Assembly: GCA_030704615.1 (NCBI GenBank)
Contig: CM060733.1
Coordinates: 55,180,001-55,244,000 of the forward strand
Direction: 5' to 3'
Length of the DNA: 64,000 bases
DNA from: Takakia lepidozioides
Taxonomy: Eukaryota; Streptophyta; Takakiopsida; Takakiales; Takakiaceae
Positions 23,201 through 33,742 of this stretch are shown here, one piece after another (position 1 is the stretch's first letter; each line of letters begins with the position of its first letter). The position numbers were made by a program, and so were the translations under genes. The notes beneath the pieces were generated by a model that saw nothing but the letters and a program-made list of their open reading frames with translations, ran no database searches and was not told the DNA's origin.

Positions 23201-23813
23201 ATAGGATATCTCGAATAGGATATCGCCATCAAAAGTGTCCAGCAAGAACTTCACAGGCACCTGCTTCAAAGATTCCCAATCAATTCCCCGCAACTCACTT
23301 TTGAATCCAGCCATTCCTCCATCGCCCGCAATTTTGGAATGACACTACAAATCTCTTCTTCATCAGCTTCTCCAACCACAGTAGGAAGGACTGGATTTGG
23401 AATTTCACTTATGTCATCATCGGAAGAATTCGAAAGCTCAACGATTGGAGTGGAGGACGTCTGTTCTTTTTTCACCACACCTCCCTCTTGTCTTCAACGA
23501 CCGAAGCAGTAGGTCCCGGCGTCACATATGACCCAAGGGACTTTCGCCGAGGCTCTCCAAGTACTCTGTATCGACCAGGACGCACTCTCCACTGGCTGAT
23601 ATGAGCCGTCTCATCACGGTTTTGGAAAGAATATTTCACCAACTTCCCTTTAAGATCGTACACCTCTTTCTCCAAAAAGATGGAGCCATTCTGCAGCTGA
23701 AAACGGGTAGCCAAGACATGTTCCAGAACAATTGCAAATCCATTGTCAAGGACTTCCTGGGAGAACGGCACTGGTTTGTCGTCAGAGAAGAACTCCGCTT
23801 CAGAGGAAGCCAT
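20288..23813 (-). pseudogene. MULE-like transposase 1 (GCM/WRKY-type zinc region, DDE core, SWIM finger)
   Basis: The N-terminal domain (from ATG 23,813) is followed by a probable SUMO-interacting stretch PIVELSNSSDDD (about 23,440). A Cys/His zinc region follows (KHDGHPWC ... RCDNLNC ... CKICK), of the WRKY-GCM1 kind typical of Mutator/FAR1 transposases. The DDE core has D in MFDHVK (22,330-22,332), D in FMADSAQ (about 22,140) and E in NLAETVH (about 21,625). A SWIM finger (CTCPDF ... CKHLYFIF) lies near the C-terminus. A GT-AG intron (21,659-21,789) sits at the same phase-0 position as in transposase 2. In-frame TGAs at 22,492-22,494 and 22,318-22,320 fall where transposase 2 has CGA (Arg). 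Frame changes near 23,475 and 23,200-23,300 complete the damage. It is divergent from the partner exon at 24.56 kb. Confidence 0.85.
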
Positions 23814-24560
23814 CTTCCTTCCTCGCGTACGTTTGTACCTTGCTATCGCAGATCTAGTGTAAATCGGTTTACTGATGTCTCCAGAACACAGTTGAAGAAT
23901 GAGCAGAGAATATGGCGGAGGAAGCTCAGATAACGACTGTGCATATTATGTTATTCTTTCCAGATATGCAGCCGTCCATTTTAATTACTTTTCTTGTGGG
24001 CCCAGTGGTCAGAGTATCCCTAGGGCAGTGTCGGCAGCTGTAAAACCGTTAATCAGAACCTCATCAATAAACCCAAAACAAAGCCGACTTCCTGGAAGCA
24101 TGCCACAGGATCTGAGAATGGGATTGCAGATTAAGTAAATGTATCTTATACTACTACCAATGATCATGCGCACCTGGAAAGTTCCAAATGTGAAACGAAT
24201 GTGGGGTTTGGCTAACAAGGATGACCGTGTATGATATTCCAAATTTGTCATCAAACTCTCGTTCATTTACATTTATTTGTGTAAGACTGCGCCAAATTTC
24301 TGGGATTCGCTGTTATTTTTAAATATTGAAACCGTTCTAATAAAGAACACGCCGTTTTTTTTTGGGCGACACACGTCAGACATCCATAACTGAATACGAA
24401 CAGCTGTACACCAATTGCTGGCATGTGCACTAATAAGGGAACGACTATGTGTAACGGTCACGCGGGAGGGAATCCGATGCTTCTAGAGACACGCAAGAAC
24501 GCAGGCAATCCCGCAAGAAATCGGGAGTCACTGCGTTTTTCTACTTTTCGCGCTTAGAGG
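23814..24560. promoter_or_regulatory. Divergent intergenic region of MULE unit 1
   Basis: About 750 bases lie between the start of transposase 1 (minus) and the partner-gene exon (plus). By layout it should hold both promoters. It lacks the GGCGCC palindromes found in the equivalent region of unit 2, and I recognise no clear TATA box. Confidence 0.4.
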
Positions 24561-24564
24561 GAGA

Positions 24565-24959
24565 GTGGTAGTCAAGCTGGAGAGGGTTCCTTCTAGAATA
24601 CGAAAGAGAAGAAAGTCTCTTTATTTTACTTCCCTTAGAGAGAGACGCAGAGCAAGAGAGAAAATGACGAGGCGTCGTTTGTTGGAGAACACAGGGCCAA
24701 GGCAGCAGGTGAACGCGGAGACTGATTCACAAGAGCAGACGGAGACTGAGGCAGCGGCTGTGACACAGTCGGCGATAAGAGTGCGCCAGCCTGTGGAGGC
24801 AGAGATGATTCGCAGGGACACTGAAGGAGGTGGAAGCACGCGGAACGCCGAACCGGGAGAAGGTCAAGAAACCCTAGCGCAGACAGAAATTCCAGCAGAT
24901 GTGAGAGGGAAGAGGAAAGCTGCAGAAGGGGATCAATTTCAAAACCTAAGAAGGGCCAG
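24565..24959 (+). pseudogene. N-terminal exon of a ParB-methyltransferase partner gene (unit 1)
   Basis: From ATG 24,565 the frame encodes RKRRKSLYFTS followed by an Arg-rich helix (RERRRAREK) and then an acidic, Gln/Glu-rich linker. A good donor (CCA|GTAAGT) at 24,959 ends the exon. The same motif (KKRRKSLYFTSTRDRKRARDRM) opens the partner gene at 43.37 kb, and a diverged form (PRRKLKALYYGRRP) opens the long partner gene at 31.8 kb. That identifies this exon as the start of the same gene type. No ParB or methyltransferase exons follow in this orientation, so the rest of this copy is lost. The motif could bind DNA or direct nuclear import; neither is shown. Confidence 0.6.
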
Positions 24960-25189
24960 TAAGTTTTATCTAACTTAATTTCATTGTTGAAGATATGCGT
25001 AGAGATTGAGTGGAATGTCCCAGACAGGATTGTCGCTTCACAAAGGTGATTTGCTTTCTACTCTCTAAGGGTTTCACAATGAGTGGTGACTATCGGTACA
25101 GTCATTCACTTGTTCAGATCATACAGTCTGTCTGATTGCCTTTCAAGGAGTCCTTCCTCTTCCCTTCTTTAGCAGGAACTACTGAATTG

Positions 25190-25490
25190 CGAGCGTCGTT
25201 AACGCCATTCGATTCTCCTCATGAGATTTATGTACCTATGTGTTTGAAGAGAGAGCTGCACTTACTAAAAACTACACTGAATGTCGTTGCCGCCAATCAG
25301 TTGCACAATGTCATTACACAACACCGATCCGGCAGGTCGTTATCTTTTGTGATTGTCGTTAACGCCGTTCGCTATCGCTCTCGCTTTTGTTTGAATACGG
25401 CAGTCATGTGTAGATTGTGGAATTTTCACACCATTCATGGTGAGTTTCCTTGAGACAGAGTGATGTCGTTACCGCCATTCACTATTTGCA
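25190..25490 (+). repeat. Short GTCGTTAACGCC repeats
   Basis: Four dispersed copies of GTCGTTAACGCCATTCG or close variants start near 25,194, 25,282, 25,354 and 25,462. They lie between the orphan partner exon and the 3' end of the ParB-methyltransferase gene, where one unit should end and the other begin. They may be subterminal repeats. Confidence 0.6.
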
Positions 25491-25541
25491 AATCAAGTCA
25501 GAACTGAATGGCATCGTGCAGAAAACTGTCAAGCTACAGGA

Positions 25542-25995
25542 TCAGAGGGGAAAGCAGGAATTCCCCACATGTCCTAAACTCTCCTCCTCATCCCCCCATC
25601 TCTCCGAGCTCTGTGATGCATCAGTTCCACTATGCCTCTCAAAAATCCCGTCCTCTCCTTGGGGGACTGTCCACCTCACCTCCTGGGAATCTTCTGCGTC
25701 TTCTCCCCCACTTTCCTCAGCAGAATCCAACACAAATCTACGAGCCCGACGGGCTCTAATAGCTGCTGCCTCCTCCCTCATCTTCATTTTCTTGAGGCTT
25801 GCCTCGTCTAAAATCTGCTGTACACGACTACGTTCGGAACACCTCCTAATGGACACCGAAGCAAGCCGGGCAGCATAAGTAGGAAGGATGTACTCCCTTT
25901 CTGGACTAGGCATGAAATCCCCCCTGGCAAAAAAAGGCACGTTCCTCCTGCCCATGAACTCCGGTGTAGACGTCCCTCCGGCAGTACTTGGCATC
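25542..25995 (-). other. Terminal exon of the ParB-methyltransferase gene
   Basis: The acceptor TTACTGTAG|G at 25,995 joins the donor TACGA|GTGAGT at 26,125 in frame (restoring a Glu codon). It encodes a charged, low-complexity tail: a central Arg/Lys/Ala helix (KKMKMREEAAAIRARRARR) and a Glu/Asp/Ser-rich end. It stops at 25,542. Such tails are common in nuclear proteins. No enzymatic motif. Confidence 0.6.
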
Positions 25996-26124
25996 CTACA
26001 GTAAGAACAAATCCACTTCAAGAATGTCAATACCAGCACAACCAGAAAGGGTTTTCAATGAAATAAGAGAGCGGAGGGAGGTGCCTCACAAAATCTGGAG
26101 GCAACTTACAATGCCACCACTCAC

Positions 26125-27200
26125 TCGTAAACCGGGGGCTCCTCGGCCTCGATCCCAACTTCCTCCCCCTGCTCCTTCTCGGATTTTTCCTCATCCTCCG
26201 AGGATGCCTCTTCCTCTTTCGGCAGACGTTCAGCCGCTGCAAGTTCCGAGTTGTGGAGGGCAGTATCTGGCTCGAAGGCGAACACATGCCTGTCGGACAA
26301 CGTCCCTGCCCACATTGAAGCACCTGAGGAACAAAGCGGGCGGTTAATAGCTTGCGGCATGCAATTGCAATCGGGCCAGGGGACAAACTGAGCACGTGAA
26401 GGCTTACCCGTGCCCGTGAGGTCCAGAATCCGCCCTTGGACATCCGAGCACGTCTCCATGAGGGTTTGGATGAAAGCAGGGCGGGTCCGGCTGTACCGCC
26501 ACGGTTTGCCTGTCTTTGTGTCCTTCGGCATACTGGAGTGGGGCACATAGTTGTAGAGGACATCGTAGGTTACAGGGTCCACAGCGGCATCAACAAGACG
26601 ACCGTCGTTGCGGAATTTGAACGTAGACCCTCTCTTCACAAAGCAATATGCCTCAAACACCAATGTCTGCACATCCAACAAAGAAGGGATCAACTCCAGG
26701 GTCTACTTAACATACACCACAATATGAAGTGAATGCAATAGATTGATAACTTACACTTTGGCCCTCTGTTCGCAACCCCTGCGTACTGATGCAGAACCAT
26801 TTTCTGAGGAGGACCGGGGTGACACTTTTCGGTGTCCACCTTGCCACCGCATTCTCTGTGGTCTTCCCTCTCGTGGCAAGGACAACCACACATCCACCGT
26901 CATCCAGAAGCATCCCCGCCAGCCCAAACCCGGCTTTCCAGTAGTCCTCAGTAAACCTGTTCCAGGTGGGCACACCATCCAGGCCCTCCAGCAGCTCCCC
27001 ATCTGGAATGTCGAGGAGAATCATGTCGCAAGCTCTCTCCACCTCAACCCCCCCCCGAGTGCTCTTGCAATTCGTGCTCACAGCCGTGAAGAATTCCATC
27101 ATGGCTTCAAAACCAGGGGTGTCTTTAGGCTCTGTACCGCAGCCCTCTTCTTGGCTTTCCCCTTCTGCTCCGCAGAGACTTGTTGTGTGCCACCTTCTTC
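26125..27200 (-). other. Beta-class DNA amino-methyltransferase domain segment
   Basis: Exon (about 27,180-26,755): DMILLDIPDGE in the position of catalytic motif IV, then DYWKAGFGLAGMLLDDGG and VVVLATRGK. Donor AAAGT|GTAAGT joins in phase 0 to the exon 26,702-26,408, which ends in GRILDLTGTG. That in turn joins 26,323-26,125, giving ASMWAGTLSDRHVFAFEPD. The spliced product is a SAM-binding motif (D-L-T-G-T-G ... F-E-P-D). Catalytic motif before SAM motif is the beta-class order of N6-adenine and N4-cytosine methylases. Motif IV reads D-I-P-D, where active enzymes usually have DPPY or SPPY; the last aromatic residue is replaced by Asp, so activity or base specificity is open. These 3' exons splice cleanly, while upstream of 27.15 kb the frame shifts at least once. 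Confidence 0.7.
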
Positions 27201-27929
27201 GCCCTGGCAGCGAGAGCGTCAAGGAAGCTCTCATTGACGCATTGGATGATGGTTGGAGGTTCTAGCTTTGGCCTGTGCGTAAACGTCACCGCCGAATACC
27301 GCCGTGTAGGCTCGCCCTCAAATGCCAACTTCTTGGCAGAGCCAGTCCCACTCCGAACTGACTTGGGAACCCGGACGACCGGTGACTGGGTAGGAGCAAC
27401 AGCAGTCGCAGGACCTTGAACAAAGTCGCGTCCGAGTCACTCTCTTGGGTCCCCTCCTGCGCCTCCTCCGATGCCCCGATGGTTTTCTTCTTTTTGGGTG
27501 TTACTGCAGTCACCTGTTTCCTTGTCCTTTTCCTTTGCCTTTACTCTTCTCATGCAATTTCTCCTGAATTCCTGCCTGAGCAAGCTCTGCCGCTTTCCTG
27601 GAGTTCGCAAGCGCTTTTGCCTCTTTTGCACCCAACGGAGGCAGCGGAGCCCGGTTTCGTCGGAATTCAGCATCCAGCTTCAATTGAAACTCGGATGGGT
27701 CGAGCGAGCCGGGCGGAAGGTCCACATACCAAGGGCAATCACGCAAATGTTCCAGATGCCACTCCTTCACAATATCGTCAGTGTACATGGAGTCAGCCCC
27801 AGGGTTCCTCCATGCCAGGAAGAATGGTGGCTCGAAAGACAGATGACCTTTCTCCAAAAGGGAGAACTTACAGTACCTGCATTCATGAAAAACACAATGA
27901 GGGAAAATGGCGTCCCTGAACGGCAATAG

Positions 27930-28600
27930 GGCCTAAATGGAAATGGCGCCGAATTTCCACTTCCAAGGGACTTAGCCCGAAAATGGCTAAGTCCCTGAAC
28001 GGCAATAGGGCCTAGAACTGGAAAACGGCGCCGAATTTCCAGTTCGGGCCAGCCACCCTAGGGACTTATGGCTAAGTCCCTACGGCAATAAACGGCGCCG
28101 AATTTCCAGTTCCGGGCCAGGGGACTTAGCCGAAAATGGCTAAGTCCCTGGACGGCAATAGGGCCTAGAACTGGAAAATGGCGCCGAATTTCCAGTTCCG
28201 GGCCAGCCACCCTAGGGACTTAGCCCGAAAATGGCTAAGTCCCTGGACGGCAATAGGGCCTAGAACTGGAAAAGCGCCGAATTTCCAGTTTAGGACTTAG
28301 CCGAAAATGGCTAAGTCCCTGACGGCAATAGGGCCTGGAACTGGAAATGGCGCCGAATTTCCACTTCGGGCCAGCCAAGGGACTTAGCCCGAAAATGGCT
28401 AAAACGGCAATAGGGCCTAACTGGAAAATGGCGCCGGGCCAGCCAGGGACTTAGCCCGAAAATGGCTAAGTCCCTGAACGGCAATAGGGCCTAGAACTGG
28501 AAAATGGCGCCGAATTTCCAGTTCCGGGCCAGCCAGTCTAGGGACTTAGCCATTTTCGGAGCCCTGACTGGAAATTCGGCGCCATTTTCCCTAACACCAC
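27930..28600. repeat. GGCGCC palindrome array A (intron of the ParB-methyltransferase gene)
   Basis: About eight units of roughly 70-110 bases. Each contains AAAATGGCGCCGAATTTCC, a GGGCCAGCC block and an inverted pair GGGACTTAGCC / GGCTAAGTCCC. It lies between the helical-block exons (upstream of 28.6 kb) and the linker exon at 27.9 kb. Array C near 37.5-37.9 kb shares both motifs. Confidence 0.85.
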
Positions 28601-29872
28601 TTGAGGCCTCTAACATCCTGAAATGCCAGGACTTGAAAGAAAGGCAGCGCGTATCGTACCTGTACAGAAGGCGCATTGCTGCTTTGTCCGCGTTCGGCTG
28701 GTCGGTGAACTCGTGGCTCCGGCGAGCATCTGCTATCTCCGAAAGAATAGGTTGGTTTTGTAGAGCAGAAGTACCTCGTCACATAGTCACGTAGGCTCTC
28801 TGCTGCAGGAGATATCTCCATCTTGAACTGATGTGCTTGTGTGTCCAGCTGCTCTTGCGCATTCGTCGTCACCTGTGGAGATTGTCCATCAGATCGCTTT
28901 CCTCAAAAAAATACAATGAATCACCCCCTACTAGAGTAGAAGCCCCAAACGAAGCGTGGGGAAGTACCTGAAACCACCATGTCATGCGGTTCATCCACAT
29001 GTCGAATGTGGGGTCAGAGAGTTTGTCCGGTTTGGGGAAGCTCCACATGTCCCTGGTACTTTGGGAACCATTCCAGATTTGGAGCCACCGGGTCTGTCCA
29101 ACCACCCAGCATATTCGTAAGCGCCAAACACCACAAAAAGGAGTTGTTGCCACCACAATTTGGTTAAGAATGTATCACCTTTTCTGTTGCATCCACACAG
29201 GATGTGGCTAGACGATGGAGCTTCTCCAATGTCATCGTGGGCTTCAGAGCGCGAGAGTAGTGCTTCCCCACCTCCACCAGAAAGTCGGCACCAAGGGCGG
29301 GATCAGCTATGGCCACGTACTTTACCATCCGCGACTTGTACTTTATGCGGGCCCTCACCTCCGCAGCTTTGACATACGATTCGAGTTCCGGGAGGGTTGG
29401 ATTCTTCTCCTCTGACTCCATGTAGAACCTCCGCGCATGTGCCAAATCCTGCTGTATTTCGTCTGTCGAAAAGCGCACATAAGATTAGAGATCCTGCTCA
29501 ACACAATTTCTTCTATTGGGGGAGGAGAGACAAATTTAGCTCAACAAAACTGTCAGGAGCTTTACCGAAATATGTAGTCCACCATGGCGTCGACGCTCAG
29601 CCTATACCAGGTTCTGTCTGCCTTTGCCTCCGACTTGCGCAGGAGGTCGGCACTGAGGGAATTGGCAAACTCTTGCACCCCCTGCTTCCCGACATCCTTC
29701 ACTCGGAAGAGCATATGGGACAAGTTGGTGGCAATGAAGGCATTCTCAGTCACCCTGCAGTGCCACATTTCCATCAAACAATACTGAAATGGGAATTTTC
29801 ATCATATATGAGGATTCGCAATGAAATGACTTCCAAATTCAAAGTCCAAAAGCGAGAGGGGTTGTAGCTTAC

Positions 29873-30314
29873 GAGTTGATGTCGGCCATTGCAGCTTTGA
29901 GAAGACTGCGATCTTTGGGCCCCGCAACCTTCAGCACAACACAATCGACGGCGAAATGCCAATCGAGATCGTTGGGGTGGGCTTGGGCAATGTGCTCCAT
30001 CCATGCCAGGAGGCGATGATTGCCGTCCCACACGTAGAACATCTTACGGACATGTGCTGGAAAAGAGGATCACTAGCAATCGATCTCTCGAACTCCTCAT
30101 TTCGCGTTTGCCAATGGGGACCCCATTTGTCCACCTCATCGGAAGTGTGGGCACGGGAAGCTCCGTGGTCGTTCTCAATGGAAACGTAAAAGGCGGCAGA
30201 CCCCATTCGATATCCATCCCGGAAAGAGAATTTCAGCTTGTCGATATCGCCTGGGAGGGCAGGTCTCACCACCTGCAATGACACCAAGCGGCAAAGGGGA
30301 ATTCGAAGCTTGGC
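29873..30314 (-). other. ParB/sulfiredoxin-like domain segment (copy 1)
   Basis: The frame gives LRIPLCRLVSLQVVRP, then DIDKLKFSFRDGY and GSAAFYVS, an insert of about 40 residues with WGPHW, and then, after a 1-base frame lesion in a T-run near 30,060, FYVWDGNHRLLAWMEHI. This fits the ParB-N fold: a strand-loop beginning IPLxxL, a helix with a hydrophobic pattern (DIxxLxxSF), a strand (FYV), and the diagnostic DGxHR box (30,013-30,027). The block continues to a donor at 29,873 (AACTC|GTAAGC). ParB-N folds act as nucleases, CTP-dependent DNA clamps or modifiers of phosphate groups, so the activity here cannot be deduced. The identification rests on the motif pattern in two independent copies. 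Confidence 0.7.
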
Positions 30315-31832
30315 CGGGTACACCATGCCCCCAGCACCCTGCCAATGTTGCTGTGGGTTGCCTCCAACATCTTGGCAGCGGCCAACTTCATATCCGCCTC
30401 AGACATGACGTCTGCTGCAGAGGGGTTTTCCGGCAGCCCACCAGGACCGCCAAATCCAGCCTGTATGCTCCGGGTTTGGGGCCTGGGGATGTCCGGGAGG
30501 AATGTCATCCTGGTCAGAAACTCCATGTCGTCCTCCTCAACAGGGTCAGCCACCTGCGAAACCACCTCCAGCACTCTCGTCGTCTCTACTGCCCTCTCCC
30601 TGGCTTCACCTCGAACTTGCACAATCGTGCTCTTTCAGGTGTTCTTTCCTCTCCTCCACTCTCCACCGTATGGGTAATTGCGGGGGCTGCTCTTGCCCGC
30701 GATGGTCTAACCGGTGTGCTACTGCCTCTCTGTGGTGTCTTGTAGGGATCCACCGTCTCTGTGTGTCCCTCGCTTACATTGGCATCTGTCATTTGGGCAC
30801 CCCTGGCCTCTTCAGCTGCCTTTTGTCTTTCCTCCTTGCTAGCATTCTGTCTCGTCTGTTCTTTTGCCCTCTCTTTTGCCCTCTCACGGGCTTTCTGTTT
30901 CTTACTAGGGCTAGCAACAGGGGAGCCCTCCAGGACGACCACCTTTGATTGAGGCGAACTGACACCCTCGCGCGCACTGCTCACTCCCCCCTCCGCAGCC
31001 CGTGACTGCTCTCTCGCCGGGGATTGCATGTGCTTAGCTTTCTTCTTTTTCTTTGCGTGGGCGGGCCCTACTGCATGTGCATGAACAACCTCCATTGCCG
31101 GATCTGCTGTCCTCATGTCCTCACGCCCTTCACCTGCCATGCCGCCTGCACCAACCTCCCCAATGCCTACTCTGTCGTAATCTCGTTGCAAGTCCTCCCG
31201 TCCACCAACAAAAGTTTAAGTTTGCCCTCTCGCCCCAAGTTGGGCGATTCAAACATGCGATGAGTTGGAGCTGTCGATGATACCACCAGCGTGCCGGGCT
31301 CGTCGTCACTCTGTGATTGACAAAAATCGTGAACACCAACAGTGGTGCAAAAAGCAGCAGCGCAAACACCATAGCACAATCATGTAGCAAAATGAAAACA
31401 TAACAAGTTTAGGAAGTATGGAGAGCCATGCAACAACAATGAAAACAAATGCAACCATTGCCTAAGAATGACATGCACAAGCAGCCTTCTCCAGAGCTGC
31501 CGGATTTGCACACGCATTGCAAACAATCTAAGGTTCAGTCAACTATCTAAAGTTCACTCATAAAGCAAAGCCAGGATGAAGATGCAGAAACAAAGCGAGG
31601 TAACGAAGCGAAAGCAAAAAAGAAATCGAACAAACCGAAAGCAGAAGTGGCTTGCCTGAGAGTACTCGGCTTCAGTTGGCGCAGGTTGTGAGCAAGACAC
31701 TGGAATCTCCTGCTGGAGCTTCAGTTTGGCCATGCGAGAGATTGGCCGTCGTCCGTAGTACAGAGCTTTCAACTTCCGCCGCGGTCTGGATCTGAGGTCT
31801 CTCTCAGGAGAGCCACGCCCTTCAGGCGGCAT

Positions 31833-33742
31833 AAGTCCCAGCCAAAAGATCTCCTTTTTTGGGGTACATGCCTGGAATACCATGTTAAGCCAAGTAGCGG
31901 TACGTGTCCAGGAAGCCATGCGTCGCCAGCCCGAATAATTCGGTCGATGAAGCCTCCATGTTAGCCCAGTCAGGCCATAGATTAGGCAACTTTTTGGCTT
32001 TTTTCCATTACGTAATCAAAATCCGTCTTCAGCCCGGCAGGTAATTCGGATATGGAAACGTTACGGCAGGTAAACTGATTAGTAAAATTCGAATTTCCAT
32101 CCGCGCCGGCAATAAATCCGGCTTTAATCAGCCCACGTTAGGCCGCGCGGATGGAAATCCGGCGCCGCCAGGCAGGTAATTCGGAGATGGAAATCCGGCG
32201 CCGAATTTCCATTTGCAGGTAATTCGGATCTGAATTTCCAAGGCAAAGTCCGCCAATGGAAATTTCCATCAGGCTTTGGGCGCCGAATTTCCATGGTGGC
32301 AGGTTCGGATGGCGCCGAATTTCCATCAGCGCTTATGGCGGCGCCGAAATTGGCAGGTAATTCGGAGATGGAAATCGGCGCCGAATCCGCCGCAGGTAAT
32401 TGCTCCTTTTCCATCCAGCAGGTAAACTTTCCACCATTCCGTTCCCTGGTGGAATTACGGAATTACCTTCGTGCAGGTAAATTTATGCAGGGATGTGTGC
32501 AGGTAATTCCCATCGATTGGTGCCCTGGAAATTACCTGCACGAAGGTAATTCCGAATTACCTGTAATTCCTGGTAAGCTCCTCGAATTCCATTGATTGCG
32601 AAATTCGAGTGCAGGATGGAAATTCGGCGCCGGGGCCGGCGTTCCAATTCGAATTACCTGCAGGATGGAAATCGGCGCCGGGAAACTAATTTCCATTTCG
32701 AATGCAGGATGGAAATTCGCGCCGGATTTTACCTGCTGGATGGAAATTCGGCGCGAATTTCCAATTTACCTGGATGGAAATTCGGCGCCGAATCTCCATC
32801 CGGGGGATGGTCTCTGTCGGAGAGGTGCCGCCTCTCCGCCGCTCTGTTGGATATTCGGTGCCGAATTTCCGTCCCGGGGTTGAAATATGACGGCCAGGTT
32901 CCGACCTCTCCCCCTCCCCGACTGCATTGGAACGGCCCCGAATTGAAATTCGGCGCCGTTTTCCCATCTGTGGAGGTTTTTATGTCGGCCAGTTTTCGGT
33001 CTGACCCCCCGACAAACTTCCTTTGGGGGGGCCCGGATGGAAATTCGGCGCCGAATCTCCGTCCAGGGGATGTTCTCTGTCGCACACTGGCCGGCCTCTG
33101 TGCCCCAGGCGACTTCATCCGGGCGTCCCCTGTTCGATATTCGGTGCCGAATTTCCGTCCGGGGGTTGAAATGTGACGGCCAACTGCAGGCCACTCCCCC
33201 CTCCCCGACTGCATCCGAACCGCCCCGGATGGAAATTCGGCGCCGTTTTTCCATCTGGGGATGTTTTTATGCCGTCCAGTTTTCGGCCTGACCCCCGACA
33301 CGACTCCCTTTGGGGGGACCGGATGGAAATTCGGCGCCGAATCTCCATCCAGGGGATGTTCTCTGTCGCACACTCCGGCCTCTGCCCGAGGCGACTTCAT
33401 CCGGGCTTCCTCTGTTGGATATTGGGTGCCGAATTTCCATTCGGGGGTAGTAATGTGACGGCACGGTGCCGGCTTCTCCCCTTCAGCCGTCATCATCCGG
33501 ACGGCCCCCCACTTTCTGACTGCATACCGTTGGCAGTTATTGCGCAAAGACAGGGGCCGCATTCCGGAGACAAGGTTCATTAACACTCTGACTGTGGATT
33601 TTTGAGATAGTTGGCTCCCTGGATTTGGATCAGGCTTCGTCGCTCGGACAAATCGGCATCGCATTCATTCCCATCGCTGCACCCCCTTCTACCAGGGAGC
33701 TTCCCCGCACGCCATCCTGGCAGTCTTGTGTGCACATCTCCC
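31833..33742. promoter_or_regulatory. Divergent promoter region of MULE unit 2
   Basis: The 1.9 kb between the partner-gene start (minus, 31,832) and the transposase ATG (plus, 33,743) is almost filled by palindrome array B. Both genes must be driven from here if this unit is or was transcribed. I cannot assign core promoter elements with confidence. Confidence 0.45.
32100..33480. repeat. GGCGCC palindrome array B between the divergent genes
   Basis: About a dozen copies of the core GGCGCC in the context AAATTCGGCGCCGAATTT, often extended to a perfect 22-base palindrome by GG...CC. The 32.1-32.7 kb part is irregular with short spacers (GCAGGTAATTC). From 32,784 a higher-order unit repeats: cores at 32,784, 33,047 and 33,333 give steps of 263 and 286 bases, each unit also carrying CGGTGCCGAATTTCCGTCC, CCGACTGCAT and GTCCAGTTTTCGG. 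The open frames on both strands through this array are a composition effect. Confidence 0.88.

Larger units (their letters stand above)
25542..31832 (-). pseudogene. ParB-domain / DNA methyltransferase fusion-type gene (unit 2 partner), multi-exon, degenerate
   Basis: Read leftwards: the N-terminal exon (31,832-31,656) with PRRKLKALYYGRRP; a Lys/Glu-rich low-complexity linker (31,310 to about 30,600) with frame changes; a ParB-like domain (about 30,314-29,873); an exon at 29,777-29,562; a conserved helical block (29,478-29,170, IADPALGADFLVEVG ... EKLHRLA); an exon with WLQIWNGSQSTRDMW (from about 29,093 to 28,970); further exons to 28.6 kb; an intron with the GGCGCC array; a Lys/Ala-rich linker (27.9-27.4 kb); the methyltransferase (27.2-26.1 kb); and an acidic C-terminal tail ending at 25,542. 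Many junctions fit GT-AG splicing, but at least three single-base frame lesions are visible, including one in a T-run near 30,060. ParB-N domains N-terminal to N4/N6-type methylases are known from phages and bacterial mobile elements; finding the order in a plant transposon is the notable point. That this is one gene rather than two is inferred from order, strand and the matching copy at 47 kb. Confidence 0.65.

Noticed and set aside
30266-31191. Plus-strand open frames opposite the ParB gene
   Set aside because: They are shadows of the GC-rich, Lys/Glu-rich minus-strand exons and show no domain.
25542-31832. Bacterial contamination as the source of the ParB-methylase
   Set aside because: The methylase exons are joined by GT-AG introns that split key motifs, and the gene has a second, diverged copy inside a plant-type transposon in the same window.
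32592-33664. Long open frames on both strands (up to 311 codons) in 32.6-33.7 kb
   Set aside because: They are translations of the GGCGCC palindrome array; the same peptide (R-R-R-I-S-I) repeats because the DNA does.
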